Assembly: GCF_004799285.1 (NCBI RefSeq)
Contig: NZ_SSND01000004.1
Span: forward strand, 1 to 64,000
Length of the DNA stretch: 64,000 nucleotides
Origin: Aliigemmobacter aestuarii
GTDB lineage: Bacteria; Pseudomonadota; Alphaproteobacteria; Rhodobacterales; Rhodobacteraceae
Reading direction: 5' to 3'
Position 1 is the stretch's first letter. Each line of letters begins with the position of its first letter. The position numbers and the translations under genes are program-made. Below, piece after piece: positions 45,238 through 53,119 of this stretch. The notes below the pieces were generated by a model, which saw only the letters and a program-made list of their open reading frames with translations, was not told where the DNA came from and searched no databases.

Positions 45238-45474
45238 ATGTCGAATACGCCGCACACGCTTCAGGAAGAATTCCCGTTCGACCTGGAGAAGATCCATCAG
45301 CTGAAGGTGTCGAACGCCCATTTCGCCAAGCTGCTGACAAGCTATGACGAGGTGAACGACAAGGTGCACCGCGCCGAAACCCGGCTGGACCTTCTCACCG
45401 AGGCCGAGGAAGAGGCCCTGCGCCGCCAGCGGTCGCAAGTGAAGGACGAGATCGCCCGGATGCTGCGCGGCTGA
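45238..45474 (+). CDS. YdcH-family (DUF465) small protein
   Basis: A 78-residue mostly helical protein. The pattern FPFDLEKIHQLKVSNAHFAKLLTSYDEVNDKVHRAE is a clear match to the DUF465/YdcH family of small predicted coiled-coil proteins of unknown function. AAAAAGGAGACGCG precedes the ATG. It stands alone after betA and is followed by repeat element B, whose first hairpin may end its transcript. Confidence 0.88.
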   Translation: MSNTPHTLQEEFPFDLEKIHQLKVSNAHFAKLLTSYDEVNDKVHRAETRLDLLTEAEEEALRRQRSQVKDEIARMLRG

Positions 45475-45501
45475 CGGGCTGCGATCTTCGGACCACAAGA
45501 G

Positions 45502-45652
45502 GAGGGGGGCTGTCTGCCCCCCTCTTTGCTTCGCAAATTCCCCCCCCGAGGATATTTCCGCCAGACTTAAAGCAATTTGAGTCAAACTTGCCTCATTCTG
45601 GTTCAAATATCCCGGGGCTGAGGGCCAAAGGCCCGAGGGGGCAGCGCCCCCT
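45502..45652. repeat. Full copy B of the dispersed composite palindromic element
   Basis: About 151 bp between the converging DUF465 and pccR genes. The order is GAGGGGGGC-TGTCT-GCCCCCCTC, TTTGC-TTC-GCAAA, CCCCCCGAGGATATTT, the centre AATTTGAGTCAAAC, TTCTGG...AAATATCCCGGGG, GGGCC-AAA-GGCCC and AGGGGGC-AGC-GCCCCCT. It is nearly the reverse complement of copy A. The outer hairpins could terminate transcription from either gene. Confidence 0.85.
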
Positions 45653-45684
45653 GCACCGGTCGCCATCCGCGTGGCGCAAGCTTG

Positions 45685-47085
45685 TCAGTCCGCGATTTCG
45701 TAGGGCAGAAGATCCCTGCGGTCGGGATCGACGCGCAGCCGGCGTTCCAGCGGCGGAACCGACCTCTGGTGGCAGTCCCGCCGTTCGCAGATCCGGCAAC
45801 TGATCCCGATGGGTTCGAACCGTCCCTTCAGGTCCATGCCATCGGCATAGACCAGCGCGCCGGCGTGCTGCACCTCGCAGCCCAGGCCAATGGCATACCG
45901 CCGCGTGGGGGCGTGGAACGATCCGCCGGGTTTCGAGACATCGCGCGCGAGGCAGAAATACTTCACCCCGTCGGGCGTTTCGGCCAACTGGCGCAGGAAA
46001 CGGCCGGGCGTCTCGAAGGCCCGGTGCACGTTCCACAGCGGGCAGGCCCCGCCGAAGCGGGCGAATTGCAGGCGCGTGGCCGAATGGCGCTTGGTGATCG
46101 TTCCGGCCTGATCGACCCGGACGAAGAAAAAGGGGATCCCCTTTTCACCGGGGCGCTGCATCGTCGACAGGCGATGCGCCACCTGTTCGATCGAGGCGCC
46201 GAACAGATCGGCCAGCCGTTCCAGATCGTGCCGGGTGCTGCGGGCGGCGTCCAGAAAGGCCCGGTAGGGCAGGAGCGCCGCGCCGGCGAAATAGTTGGCA
46301 AGGCCGATCTTGGCGATGTCGCGTGCCTCGGGCGTGGCGAAGCGGGCGAAATCCAGCGTGGCCTCAAGCAGATCGTTCTGGGTCAGGATCGCGACCTGAT
46401 AGAGAAGCTGGAACCGCTGTGTTGGGCCGCTGGCGCGGGTGGACAGGGTGAAGCTGCGGCTTTCGGGGTCATAGGCGCGCATGGCGGGCGCATCGCTGTA
46501 GGCCAGCCGCACGCCCATCCGTTCCAGTGTCTCGCCGGCGGCCTGCATCGGATCGCGGCGCACCCCGCCGGGACAGGCGAAATGTTCGGCCGCCCGGTCC
46601 ACCGCATCGAGGTAGTTGTCGCAATAATGGAAGAAGTCGCGCACCTCTTCCCAGGGGCTGGGGCGCAGGCTTGCGTCCTCGCGCCCGAGCGCCTCGTCGA
46701 GCGAGGCCAGCCGCTCATGGGTCTGGCGATAGGCGCGATGCAGTTCCAGGAAGGCCCGCGCCAGGGCGGGCGCGTTCGAGGCCGCCAGCCGCAGATCCGC
46801 CACCGGGGGCGTGGTGGCCGAGGAAAAGACAGGATCGGCCAGCGCCTCGCGCATGTCCGAGACGATCCGTTCGGCATCGCCCGAGGTCAGTTCGGTGACG
46901 TCGAAGCCGAATTCCTGCGCCAGGGCCAGCACGACGCTGGCCGACACAGGGCGATGGTTGTTTTCCATCTGGTTGAGATAGGGCAGCGATACCGACAGCT
47001 TGTCGGCAAAGGCCTTCTGCGTAAGCCCCAGCCGCCCGCGCAATTCGCGCAGCTTGACGCCTGCATAGAGTTTCTGGGTGGCCAT
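45685..47085 (-). CDS. pccR: Short-chain fatty acyl-CoA regulator PccR
   Basis: A 466-residue XRE-type regulator. An N-terminal HTH (LRGRLGLTQKAFADKLSVSL and the following PYLNQMENNHRPVS) is joined to a large ScfR/IrrE-like sensor region. The C-terminal DUF2083-type part contains the cysteine cluster CRICERRDCHQR. Homologues (PccR, RamB, MccR) sense CoA esters and control propionate or acetate genes. The start at 47085 has GGAG upstream. Two TTTGCAAA boxes lie just upstream, and pccB is nearby, in agreement with the Rhodobacter sphaeroides PccR system. Confidence 0.9.
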   Translation of the reverse strand: MATQKLYAGVKLRELRGRLGLTQKAFADKLSVSLPYLNQMENNHRPVSASVVLALAQEFGFDVTELTSGDAERIVSDMREALADPVFSSATTPPVADLRLAASNAPALARAFLELHRAYRQTHERLASLDEALGREDASLRPSPWEEVRDFFHYCDNYLDAVDRAAEHFACPGGVRRDPMQAAGETLERMGVRLAYSDAPAMRAYDPESRSFTLSTRASGPTQRFQLLYQVAILTQNDLLEATLDFARFATPEARDIAKIGLANYFAGAALLPYRAFLDAARSTRHDLERLADLFGASIEQVAHRLSTMQRPGEKGIPFFFVRVDQAGTITKRHSATRLQFARFGGACPLWNVHRAFETPGRFLRQLAETPDGVKYFCLARDVSKPGGSFHAPTRRYAIGLGCEVQHAGALVYADGMDLKGRFEPIGISCRICERRDCHQRSVPPLERRLRVDPDRRDLLPYEIAD

Positions 47086-47100
47086 CGCGGTCTCCGGTGC

Positions 47101-47128
47101 TTTGCAAAAGCAATGCCGGATTTGCAAA
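47101..47128. promoter_or_regulatory. Pair of TTTGCAAA boxes upstream of pccR
   Basis: Two perfect TTTGCAAA palindromes (47101-47108 and 47121-47128) are separated by 12 bases and end 16 bases before the pccR start codon. TTTGCAAA is the core recognition sequence described for PccR, so autoregulation is likely. Confidence 0.8.
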
Positions 47129-47160
47129 GCGCGTCAAGGCCCGGATGCGGGAAGGTCGGT

Positions 47161-48387
47161 TCAGGACATCACGCCCAGGCGGCGCGCCCGCCGGATCACC
47201 GCGAGGATCGCCAGAAGCGAGGCCAGCGCTGAGCCGAACATCAACAGGACCAGGGGCAGTTCCGTGGCGCCCGGCTTCATCAGGATGCCCGCCAGCGCGG
47301 CAAGGCCCGCACCGCCGCCGATCTGGATCGCCCCCCCAAGGCCCGAGGCGGTGCCGGCCAGTTCCGGCCGGATCGACAGCATGCCCGCGTTCGCATTGGG
47401 CAGCGTCATCCCGTTGCCCATGCCCATCGTCAGCGTCAGCCCGAAGAAGACCACCGGATGATGCAGGCCGCCCATCGTCAGGACCGCCAGAAGGCCCATG
47501 CCCAGTGTCACCACCAGCGTGCCGAACAGCACCATGCGGTTCATCCCGACCCTTACCGAAAAGCGCCCGGCCAGGAAATTGCCGAAGGCATAACCCACGG
47601 CGGTCAGCGCGAACAGGGCGCCGATCTCGGACGAGGAGAGGTCGAAGATCTCGGTTCCGACATAGGGCGCGCCGCCGAGATAGGCAAAGAACGACCCCGA
47701 GGCGAAGGCCGCGCACAGGACATAGCCCCAGAACCGCTGCGAGGACAGAAGCAGCGGATAGGTCCGGACCTGATCCATCAGCCCGACCTTGCGGATCGTC
47801 GCCGTCTCGCCAAGGTCGGACCAGGTCAGCCACAGCGCCGCGCCACCGGCGACCAGAAGTAGCGCGAAATTCGCTTGCCAGCCGAACCATTCGTCCAGGA
47901 ACCCGCCGATCACCGGCCCGATCATCGGCACGATCGACATGCCCATGGTGACATAGCCGATCATGCTGGCGGCTTCGGCATCGGCCACCATGTCGCGCAC
48001 GACCGCGCGGCTGAGCACCATCGCGGCGGCGACCACGGCCTGCGCCATCCGGAAGGCCAGGAAAATCTCGGCCGTCGGCGCGACGATGGTTCCCACAGTG
48101 GCGATCAGGAACAGGACCAGCGACCAGATCAGGACCTTGCGGCGGCCATAGCGGTCGGAAATCGGGCCGATCACGATCTGCAGGGCGGCCGACAGCCCGA
48201 GGTAGAGCGCCACCGAAAGCTGCATCAGCGCATACGGCGCATCGAACCAGGCCGCCATGCCAGGCAGCGAGGGCAGGAAGATGTTCATCGTCAGCGCCGA
48301 GAGGCCCGCCAGAAGGACCAGCGTGACGATGTGGGGCGGGGTGGTTCTGTCCAGAAAGCGGACGAAGAGTTTTTCCGACATTCCCAT
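47161..48387 (-). CDS. MFS transporter of the Bcr/CflA drug-resistance type
   Basis: A 408-residue membrane protein with about twelve helices. It shows the Bcr/CflA pattern IVTLVLLAGLSALTMNIFLPSLPGMA, the loop motif GPISDRYGRRKVL and the helix-5 motif GPVIGGFLDEWFGW. The family exports antibiotics and small metabolites by proton exchange. Start choice between two ATG codons six bases apart is open. It lies upstream of pccR on the same strand with the TTTGCAAA boxes between them. A role in propionate metabolism is not evident. Confidence 0.87.
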   Translation of the reverse strand: MGMSEKLFVRFLDRTTPPHIVTLVLLAGLSALTMNIFLPSLPGMAAWFDAPYALMQLSVALYLGLSAALQIVIGPISDRYGRRKVLIWSLVLFLIATVGTIVAPTAEIFLAFRMAQAVVAAAMVLSRAVVRDMVADAEAASMIGYVTMGMSIVPMIGPVIGGFLDEWFGWQANFALLLVAGGAALWLTWSDLGETATIRKVGLMDQVRTYPLLLSSQRFWGYVLCAAFASGSFFAYLGGAPYVGTEIFDLSSSEIGALFALTAVGYAFGNFLAGRFSVRVGMNRMVLFGTLVVTLGMGLLAVLTMGGLHHPVVFFGLTLTMGMGNGMTLPNANAGMLSIRPELAGTASGLGGAIQIGGGAGLAALAGILMKPGATELPLVLLMFGSALASLLAILAVIRRARRLGVMS

Positions 48388-48443
48388 GGGCTAGGCCTGC
48401 GCCGGGGCCTTGTCCATGGCCGAAACGCACAAGGGGCTGCGCA

Positions 48444-48794
48444 TCAGGCCCATTTGTGGAAGATGAAGAAGGCACCAATTGCGATGAAGCCGAAGCCCAG
48501 CAGGTGATTCCAGTGCAGCGGTTCCTTCAGGTAAAGCACCGAGAAGGCGGCAAAGACGGTCAGGGTGATGACCTCCTGGATGGTCTTGAGTTCGGCGGCC
48601 GAGAAATGCCCGTGCCCGATCCGGTTCGCGGGCACCTGCAGCAGGTATTCGAAGAAGGCGATTCCCCAGCTGACGAGGATCACGAGGTAAAGCGGGGCCG
48701 CCTTGAACTTCAGATGACCATACCATGCGAATGTCATGAACAGGTTCGAGGCCAGAAGCAGGCCGATGGTGATCACGGGGACGGGCAGGGACAT
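48444..48794 (-). CDS. DUF486-family membrane protein
   Basis: A 116-residue protein with about four transmembrane helices. FMTFAWYGHLKF, WGIAFFEYLLQVPANRIG and FSAAELKTIQEVITL are characteristic of DUF486, a family related to drug/metabolite transporters. GGAG is five bases before the ATG at 48794. It lies divergent from pccB and may share its control region. Function unknown. Confidence 0.85.
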   Translation of the reverse strand: MSLPVPVITIGLLLASNLFMTFAWYGHLKFKAAPLYLVILVSWGIAFFEYLLQVPANRIGHGHFSAAELKTIQEVITLTVFAAFSVLYLKEPLHWNHLLGFGFIAIGAFFIFHKWA

Positions 48795-48892
48795 CACGCG
48801 CTCCGAAAGGGAAAAGGGCCATGGGACGGGCAGGGTTGCAGGGTGTTGCTAAACCCAATTCCGGTTTCCCGCCAGCCGGATTGAAACAGTGA

Positions 48893-48932
48893 TTTGCAAT
48901 TTGCGTTGAAAGACTTGCCAATAATTTGCAAA
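48893..48932. promoter_or_regulatory. PccR-type boxes upstream of pccB
   Basis: A perfect TTTGCAAA at 48925-48932 is preceded by a degenerate CTTGCCAA at 48914-48921 and a one-mismatch TTTGCAAT at 48893-48900. They lie 72 to 111 bases upstream of the pccB ATG. These are the likely sites through which PccR controls pccB. Confidence 0.7.
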
Positions 48933-49003
48933 TTTACCGGATTCTCCTTCCTGCAAGGCCCTCGCACGTGTAATTTCCGGCAAAATCCATGGGGGGAGAC
49001 ACC

Positions 49004-50536
49004 ATGAAGGATATCCTGGAACAACTGGAACAGCGCCGTGCAACGGCCCGTCAGGGCGGCGGGCAGCGCCGGGTCGACGGTCAGCACGCCAAGGGCAAGC
49101 TGACCGCCCGCGAACGGATCGAGCTTCTGCTGGACGAGGGGTCGTTCGAGGAATTCGACATGTTCGTGGCGCATCGCTGCACCGATTTCGGGATGGAGGC
49201 CGACCGGCCCGCAGGCGATGGCGTCGTGACCGGCTGGGGCACGATCAACGGCCGCATGGTCTATGTGTTCAGCCAGGATTTCACCGTGATGGGCGGCTCC
49301 GTGTCGGAAACCCATGGCGCTAAGATCTGCAAGATCATGGACATGGCGATGCAGAACGGCGCACCCGTGATCGGGCTGAACGATTCCGGCGGCGCGCGCA
49401 TCCAGGAAGGCGTGGCCTCGCTTGCCGCCTATGGCGAGGTCTTCCAGCGCAACATCGAAGCCTCGGGCGTGGTGCCGCAGATTTCGGTCATCATGGGCCC
49501 CTGCGCGGGTGGCGCGGTCTATTCGCCGGCCATGACCGACTTCATCTTCATGGTGAAGGATTCGAGCTACATGTTCGTCACCGGCCCCGATGTGGTGAAG
49601 ACCGTGACGAACGAGGTTGTCACCGCCGAGGAACTGGGCGGTGCCTCGACCCATACGAAGAAATCCAGCGTGGCCGATGGCGCGTTCGAGAATGACGTCG
49701 AAGCGCTGTCCGAAGTGCGCCGCCTTGTCGATTTCCTGCCGCTGAACAACCGGCAGAAGGCCCCGGTCCGCCCGTTCTTCGACGATCCGTCGCGGGTGGA
49801 AACCAGCCTCGATACCCTGGTTCCCGACAATCCGAACCAGCCCTACGACATGAAGGAACTGATCCTGAAGATCGCCGACGAGGGCGATTTCTTCGAGATC
49901 CAGAAGGATTTCGCCGCCAACATCATCACCGGGTTCATTCGTGTCGAAGGGCAATCGGTGGGCGTGGTGGCCAACCAGCCGATGGTGCTGGCGGGCTGTC
50001 TGGACATCGACGCCTCGCGCAAGGCCGCGCGTTTCGTGCGGTTCTGCGATGCCTTCGAGATCCCGATCCTCACGCTGGTCGATGTGCCGGGCTTCCTGCC
50101 GGGAACGTCGCAGGAATACGGTGGCGTCATCAAGCATGGCGCGAAACTCCTGTTCGCCTATGGCGAGGCGACGGTGCCCAAGGTCACGGTCCTGACCCGC
50201 AAGACCTATGGCGGGGCCTATGTGGTGATGGCGTCAAAGCACCTGAAGGCAGATTTCAACTATGCCTGGCCCACCGCCGAGGTCGCCGTTATGGGCGCCA
50301 AGGGCGCGGTCGAGATCCTCTATCGGTCCGAACTTGGCGACAAGGACAAGATCGCCGCCCGTACGAAGGATTACGAAGACCGCTTTGCCAATCCCTTTGT
50401 CGCCGCTGAACGCGGGTTCATCGACGAGGTGATCATGCCCCATTCGACCCGCCGTCGCGTGGCGCGGGCATTTGCGGCCCTGCGCAACAAGAAGCTGTCA
50501 ACCCCGTGGAAGAAGCACGATAACATCCCCCTGTAA
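49004..50536 (+). CDS. pccB: Propionyl-CoA carboxylase beta (carboxyltransferase) subunit
   Basis: A 510-residue carboxyltransferase that moves CO2 from biotin to propionyl-CoA. N-terminal [17 protein letters not shown], the acyl-CoA/oxyanion loops [14 protein letters not shown] and [13 protein letters not shown], and the biotin-side loop [14 protein letters not shown] are as in PccB. The ATG at 49004 follows GGGGGAG. It is separated from pccA by five small genes on the same strand. It works with PccA and Mcm to convert propionyl-CoA to succinyl-CoA. Confidence 0.96.
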   Translation: MKDILEQLEQRRATARQGGGQRRVDGQHAKGKLTARERIELLLDEGSFEEFDMFVAHRCTDFGMEADRPAGDGVVTGWGTINGRMVYVFSQDFTVMGGSVSETHGAKICKIMDMAMQNGAPVIGLNDSGGARIQEGVASLAAYGEVFQRNIEASGVVPQISVIMGPCAGGAVYSPAMTDFIFMVKDSSYMFVTGPDVVKTVTNEVVTAEELGGASTHTKKSSVADGAFENDVEALSEVRRLVDFLPLNNRQKAPVRPFFDDPSRVETSLDTLVPDNPNQPYDMKELILKIADEGDFFEIQKDFAANIITGFIRVEGQSVGVVANQPMVLAGCLDIDASRKAARFVRFCDAFEIPILTLVDVPGFLPGTSQEYGGVIKHGAKLLFAYGEATVPKVTVLTRKTYGGAYVVMASKHLKADFNYAWPTAEVAVMGAKGAVEILYRSELGDKDKIAARTKDYEDRFANPFVAAERGFIDEVIMPHSTRRRVARAFAALRNKKLSTPWKKHDNIPL

Positions 50537-50559
50537 CGAGCATCCAACAGGGGGTATTC

Positions 50560-51318
50560 ATGCAACTTGCCATCGACATCGGGGCCGAAGCGGCCGAGGC
50601 GGCGATCACGTCGCTTGACCTGTCGTGTCTCGACAGGGGCGACCTTCTGAACCTGATCCTGCAACGGTCCGAGGTCATGTATGACCGGCCGAAATCCGGC
50701 CGGATCATCAAGGCATGGAACGATGGCGACGACGGGCCGATCACGGCGGTGGTGGACGAGATGGGCGATGCCATCGCCCGCCGCGCCGCCGGGGTGATCC
50801 GTGCCGAATTCAGTGCGATCGTGAGCCTTCTGCAAGAGCTGAAGCCGAAGCGCATCGCCGATATCGGCTGTGGCTATGCATTCTTCGACCTTTTCGCCGC
50901 GAAGGCACTGAAGGCCGAAGTCCTGCTGATCGACCTTGAGGAAAACGAACATCGCCATTTCGGGTTCAAGTCCGAAGGGGCGGCTTATTCCTCGCTCGCA
51001 CGGGCGCGCAAGCTTCTGGAAGACAACGGGATTTCGCCCAAGAAGATCGAAACCCTGAACCCGCGCGATGTTGCGCCGGAAACCGCAAAACCCGTGGATC
51101 TGGCGGTCAGCTTCCTGTCCTGCGGCTTCCACTATCCGGTCGATCTGTATCTGCCGTTTCTTGAACGGGCGCTGAAGCCCGGCGGTGCGGCAATCTTCGA
51201 TCTGCGCGAACGCACCGCCGATGAACAGGCCGCCAAACTGGCGCGGTTCGGCACGCTGACCGATCTTGACGCCCCGCCCAAGGCGCGCCGGGTCCTGTTG
51301 CGGAAGGCCACGGCATGA
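50560..51318 (+). CDS. SAM-dependent methyltransferase-like protein
   Basis: A 252-residue protein with a class I methyltransferase core. Motif I is KRIADIGCGYAFFDL, the acidic end of strand 2 is LLIDLEENEH, and a later LERALKPGGAAIFDLRE fits motif III. The first ~90 residues are a separate helical part. AGGGGG precedes the ATG, 24 bases after the pccB stop, so it is likely co-transcribed with pccB. It overlaps the next gene by four bases. Substrate unknown; no specific methyltransferase family was recognised. Confidence 0.72.
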   Translation: MQLAIDIGAEAAEAAITSLDLSCLDRGDLLNLILQRSEVMYDRPKSGRIIKAWNDGDDGPITAVVDEMGDAIARRAAGVIRAEFSAIVSLLQELKPKRIADIGCGYAFFDLFAAKALKAEVLLIDLEENEHRHFGFKSEGAAYSSLARARKLLEDNGISPKKIETLNPRDVAPETAKPVDLAVSFLSCGFHYPVDLYLPFLERALKPGGAAIFDLRERTADEQAAKLARFGTLTDLDAPPKARRVLLRKATA

Positions 51319-51737
51319 CCGCAGACATCACACCCTTTCCCGATCTGGCGACCTGGTCCGTCCAGCAGGACGGCTCGGCCGTTCTGACGGGCGAAGATGC
51401 CACCATTCCGGTGCCCTCGGGCCAGCCTGTCACGTTGCAGGATGTGATCTGGAACGCGCCGGGGCCAGAGGGGCTGACGTTGCGCTTCCGCTTTGTCGCG
51501 CCGCAGATCGCGCGCGAGGGGGGGGGCGTGGATTTCGACACCGCCGCCGCCGACATGTTGGACCTGTGCCAGAACTACGCGCTTCAGCGGTTGTCGGAGA
51601 CCGGTCCCGTGCCGAACCAGATCATCATCTCGCTTTCGGATGTGGCCCTGCCCTTCGGAGAAGCGGCGCCCGATGCGACGCAGTTTTTCGAGGCATTTTC
51701 CATCGTCGACGGCCAATGCGTTTGGGATATCTACTGA
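51315..51737 (+). CDS. Conserved hypothetical protein (DUF6497-like)
   Basis: A 140-residue acidic protein without a signal peptide or membrane segment. It resembles a small Rhodobacterales-specific family (possibly DUF6497): IPVPSGQPVTLQDVIWN, LRFRFVAPQI and the C-terminal FEAFSIVDGQCVWDIY. It overlaps the methyltransferase-like gene by four bases (ATGA), so the two are translationally linked. No function can be assigned. Confidence 0.62.
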   Translation: MTADITPFPDLATWSVQQDGSAVLTGEDATIPVPSGQPVTLQDVIWNAPGPEGLTLRFRFVAPQIAREGGGVDFDTAAADMLDLCQNYALQRLSETGPVPNQIIISLSDVALPFGEAAPDATQFFEAFSIVDGQCVWDIY

Positions 51738-51882
51738 TGACGCTGCAATCACATCACAGGCTTGCCGGTTGCGCGCCGATTTCTGCCGATACGGCAAAGT
51801 TCCTCTGCCCCGCGGGTGTGGCATCGGCTATCCTGTCGCCGGGCGACGCGATCCGCGCGCCCCAAAGGAACAGGAGCAGAAA

Positions 51883-52020
51883 ATGTCGAACATCGTCCGT
51901 GCAACCATGGCAATCGGTCTTGTCGCCTTCATCTCGGCCTGCGCGCCCAAGATGGAAGAGCCGACCTATGTCGAAACGCCCGTCACCACCGAGCCGACCT
52001 ACACCGGCAAGTACAACTGA
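51883..52020 (+). CDS. Small lipoprotein (45 residues)
   Basis: A short frame starting MSNIVRATMAIGLVAFISAC with a lipobox ISAC, giving a mature peptide of about 26 residues (CAPKMEEPTYVETPVTTEPT and a short tail). CAGGAG lies eight bases before the ATG. The signal peptide plus lipobox and strong ribosome site make it a real gene despite its size. It is followed by a GC hairpin. Function unknown. Confidence 0.75.
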   Translation: MSNIVRATMAIGLVAFISACAPKMEEPTYVETPVTTEPTYTGKYN

Positions 52021-52030
52021 CGCATCTGCC

Positions 52031-52056
52031 CGGACCGGCCTTCGCGGGCCGGTCCG
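52031..52056 (+). terminator. GC hairpin after the small lipoprotein gene
   Basis: CGGACCGGCC and GGCCGGTCCG form a perfect ten-pair stem with a TTCGCG loop eleven bases after the stop codon. There is no T-tract, so it may attenuate rather than terminate transcription toward pccA. Confidence 0.5.
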
Positions 52057-52092
52057 TCGCGCCGCCGCGATCCGTCAGCGGAGGGCGCAGAC

Positions 52093-52494
52093 ATGCTGAA
52101 GCACCGCGGCTTTCCCGGTCGCCTGCCCGGGACGGATTTCCAGTTCACCATCCGCCGCGCCAACAAGGACGGGGCGACGAAGCTTGTGAAGCGCGAGCGG
52201 TTCAAGGACCGCAAGTACGCCGACCGCATGGCCGATCAGGGTTTCATGGCCGCCCTCTGGGCGCAGTTCGGCGAGGACCCGTTCGAGCGCGGGAACCTCG
52301 ATGCCGGGCGCCTGTCCTGGCTTTTCGGTCGCGAAGTCGTGCCGGCCGAAGATCCGTTCGACCCTTCCAGCTATGAGGCGCTTCTGCGGATCGACCTGAA
52401 GCGCGCGCAGGCCTCCTTCCCCGAGGTCTTTGCCGGTGATGCCCCCGATCTGTCCTTCGATGACTGGGACGATGACGAGGACGACACGGCATGA
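52093..52494 (+). CDS. Conserved hypothetical protein with acidic tail
   Basis: A 133-residue basic-to-acidic protein. The N-terminal half is rich in Lys/Arg (RRANKDGATKLVKRERFKDR), the middle has WAQFGEDPFERGNLDAG, and the end is strongly acidic (FDDWDDDEDD). GGAGG is about ten bases before the ATG. No known domain was recognised. It sits between two small lipoprotein genes and before pccA on the same strand. Confidence 0.68.
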   Translation: MLKHRGFPGRLPGTDFQFTIRRANKDGATKLVKRERFKDRKYADRMADQGFMAALWAQFGEDPFERGNLDAGRLSWLFGREVVPAEDPFDPSSYEALLRIDLKRAQASFPEVFAGDAPDLSFDDWDDDEDDTA

Positions 52495-52662
52495 TTCTGC
52501 GCAACCCCTTGTCAATCAGGCAGAAATCCGCGCATCGCCAGATGCGTGTCGGATTCCCGTTTGATCGCGACAGGGGCGTGCGCCATGCTGGTGCCATCGG
52601 GAATGCGGCCCCATCCGCATCCCGGATCTGCCGTAACTGTTACCCTTCCCCTTCCTCCCGGT

Positions 52663-52691
52663 CCGGCCCTTCGCGGGTCGGGCCGGTTTTT
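52663..52691 (+). terminator. Intrinsic terminator upstream of the second lipoprotein gene
   Basis: CCGGCCC (52663-52669) and GGGCCGG (52680-52686) pair around a ten-base loop and are followed by five T residues. It lies in the 292-base gap after the acidic-tail gene and suggests that pccB and pccA are not on one uninterrupted transcript. Confidence 0.75.
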
Positions 52692-52786
52692 GCCGATGCG
52701 CCGCTTGGCGGCTTTTTCCGCTTTTCCGGGGCCGAGATTGGGGTAAACTCACAGGGCATAACATCCCCTGATGGAGGCAGAGCACC

Positions 52787-52996
52787 ATGCGTATTTCCAC
52801 TTTTGTACTTGTTGCAGCGGCTTTTGTGGGCGTCACCGCCTGCACGCAGACCGAACGCGGGATCACCGGCGCCGTTGTCGGCGCGGCGATCGCGGACGCG
52901 ACCGATGAGAACATGGTCGCCGGCGCGGCCCTCGGCGGTCTGGCCGGTGCTGCCAGCTGCGGCGTGCCGGGCCTGCCGCCCTGCCCGTCTTACTGA
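52787..52996 (+). CDS. Small glycine-zipper lipoprotein
   Basis: A 69-residue precursor with signal peptide MRISTFVLVAAAFVGVTAC and lipobox VTAC. The mature part is rich in Gly/Ala (GAVVGAAIADATDENMVAGA), a glycine-zipper pattern found in outer-membrane lipoproteins, and ends with two cysteines (SCGVPGLPPCPSY). GGAGG precedes the ATG. It is followed by a strong hairpin before pccA. Function unknown. Confidence 0.8.
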   Translation: MRISTFVLVAAAFVGVTACTQTERGITGAVVGAAIADATDENMVAGAALGGLAGAASCGVPGLPPCPSY

Positions 52997-53040
52997 TCTG
53001 AACCGTCGCGCGGGCGACCGCGCGCGCATCGCCAATCAAG

Positions 53041-53080
53041 GGACCATCCGGGCCGACCGCCCGGGTGGTCCTTTCGTTTT
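53041..53080 (+). terminator. Terminator between the lipoprotein gene and pccA
   Basis: A thirteen-pair stem (53041-53053 with 53059-53071, one G-T pair) with a five-base loop is followed by TTTCGTTTT. It would end the lipoprotein transcript just before pccA, so pccA needs its own promoter or read-through. Confidence 0.8.
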
Positions 53081-53119
53081 CGTGCCTGGGGACGGGCGCG
53101 TTCAAGGGGAAGGACCGAA

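Noticed and set aside
50560-52996. Insertion of foreign DNA splitting a pccBA operon
   Set aside because: Composition and codon use look like the surroundings and no mobile element ends were seen; the spacer genes are probably native to the lineage.
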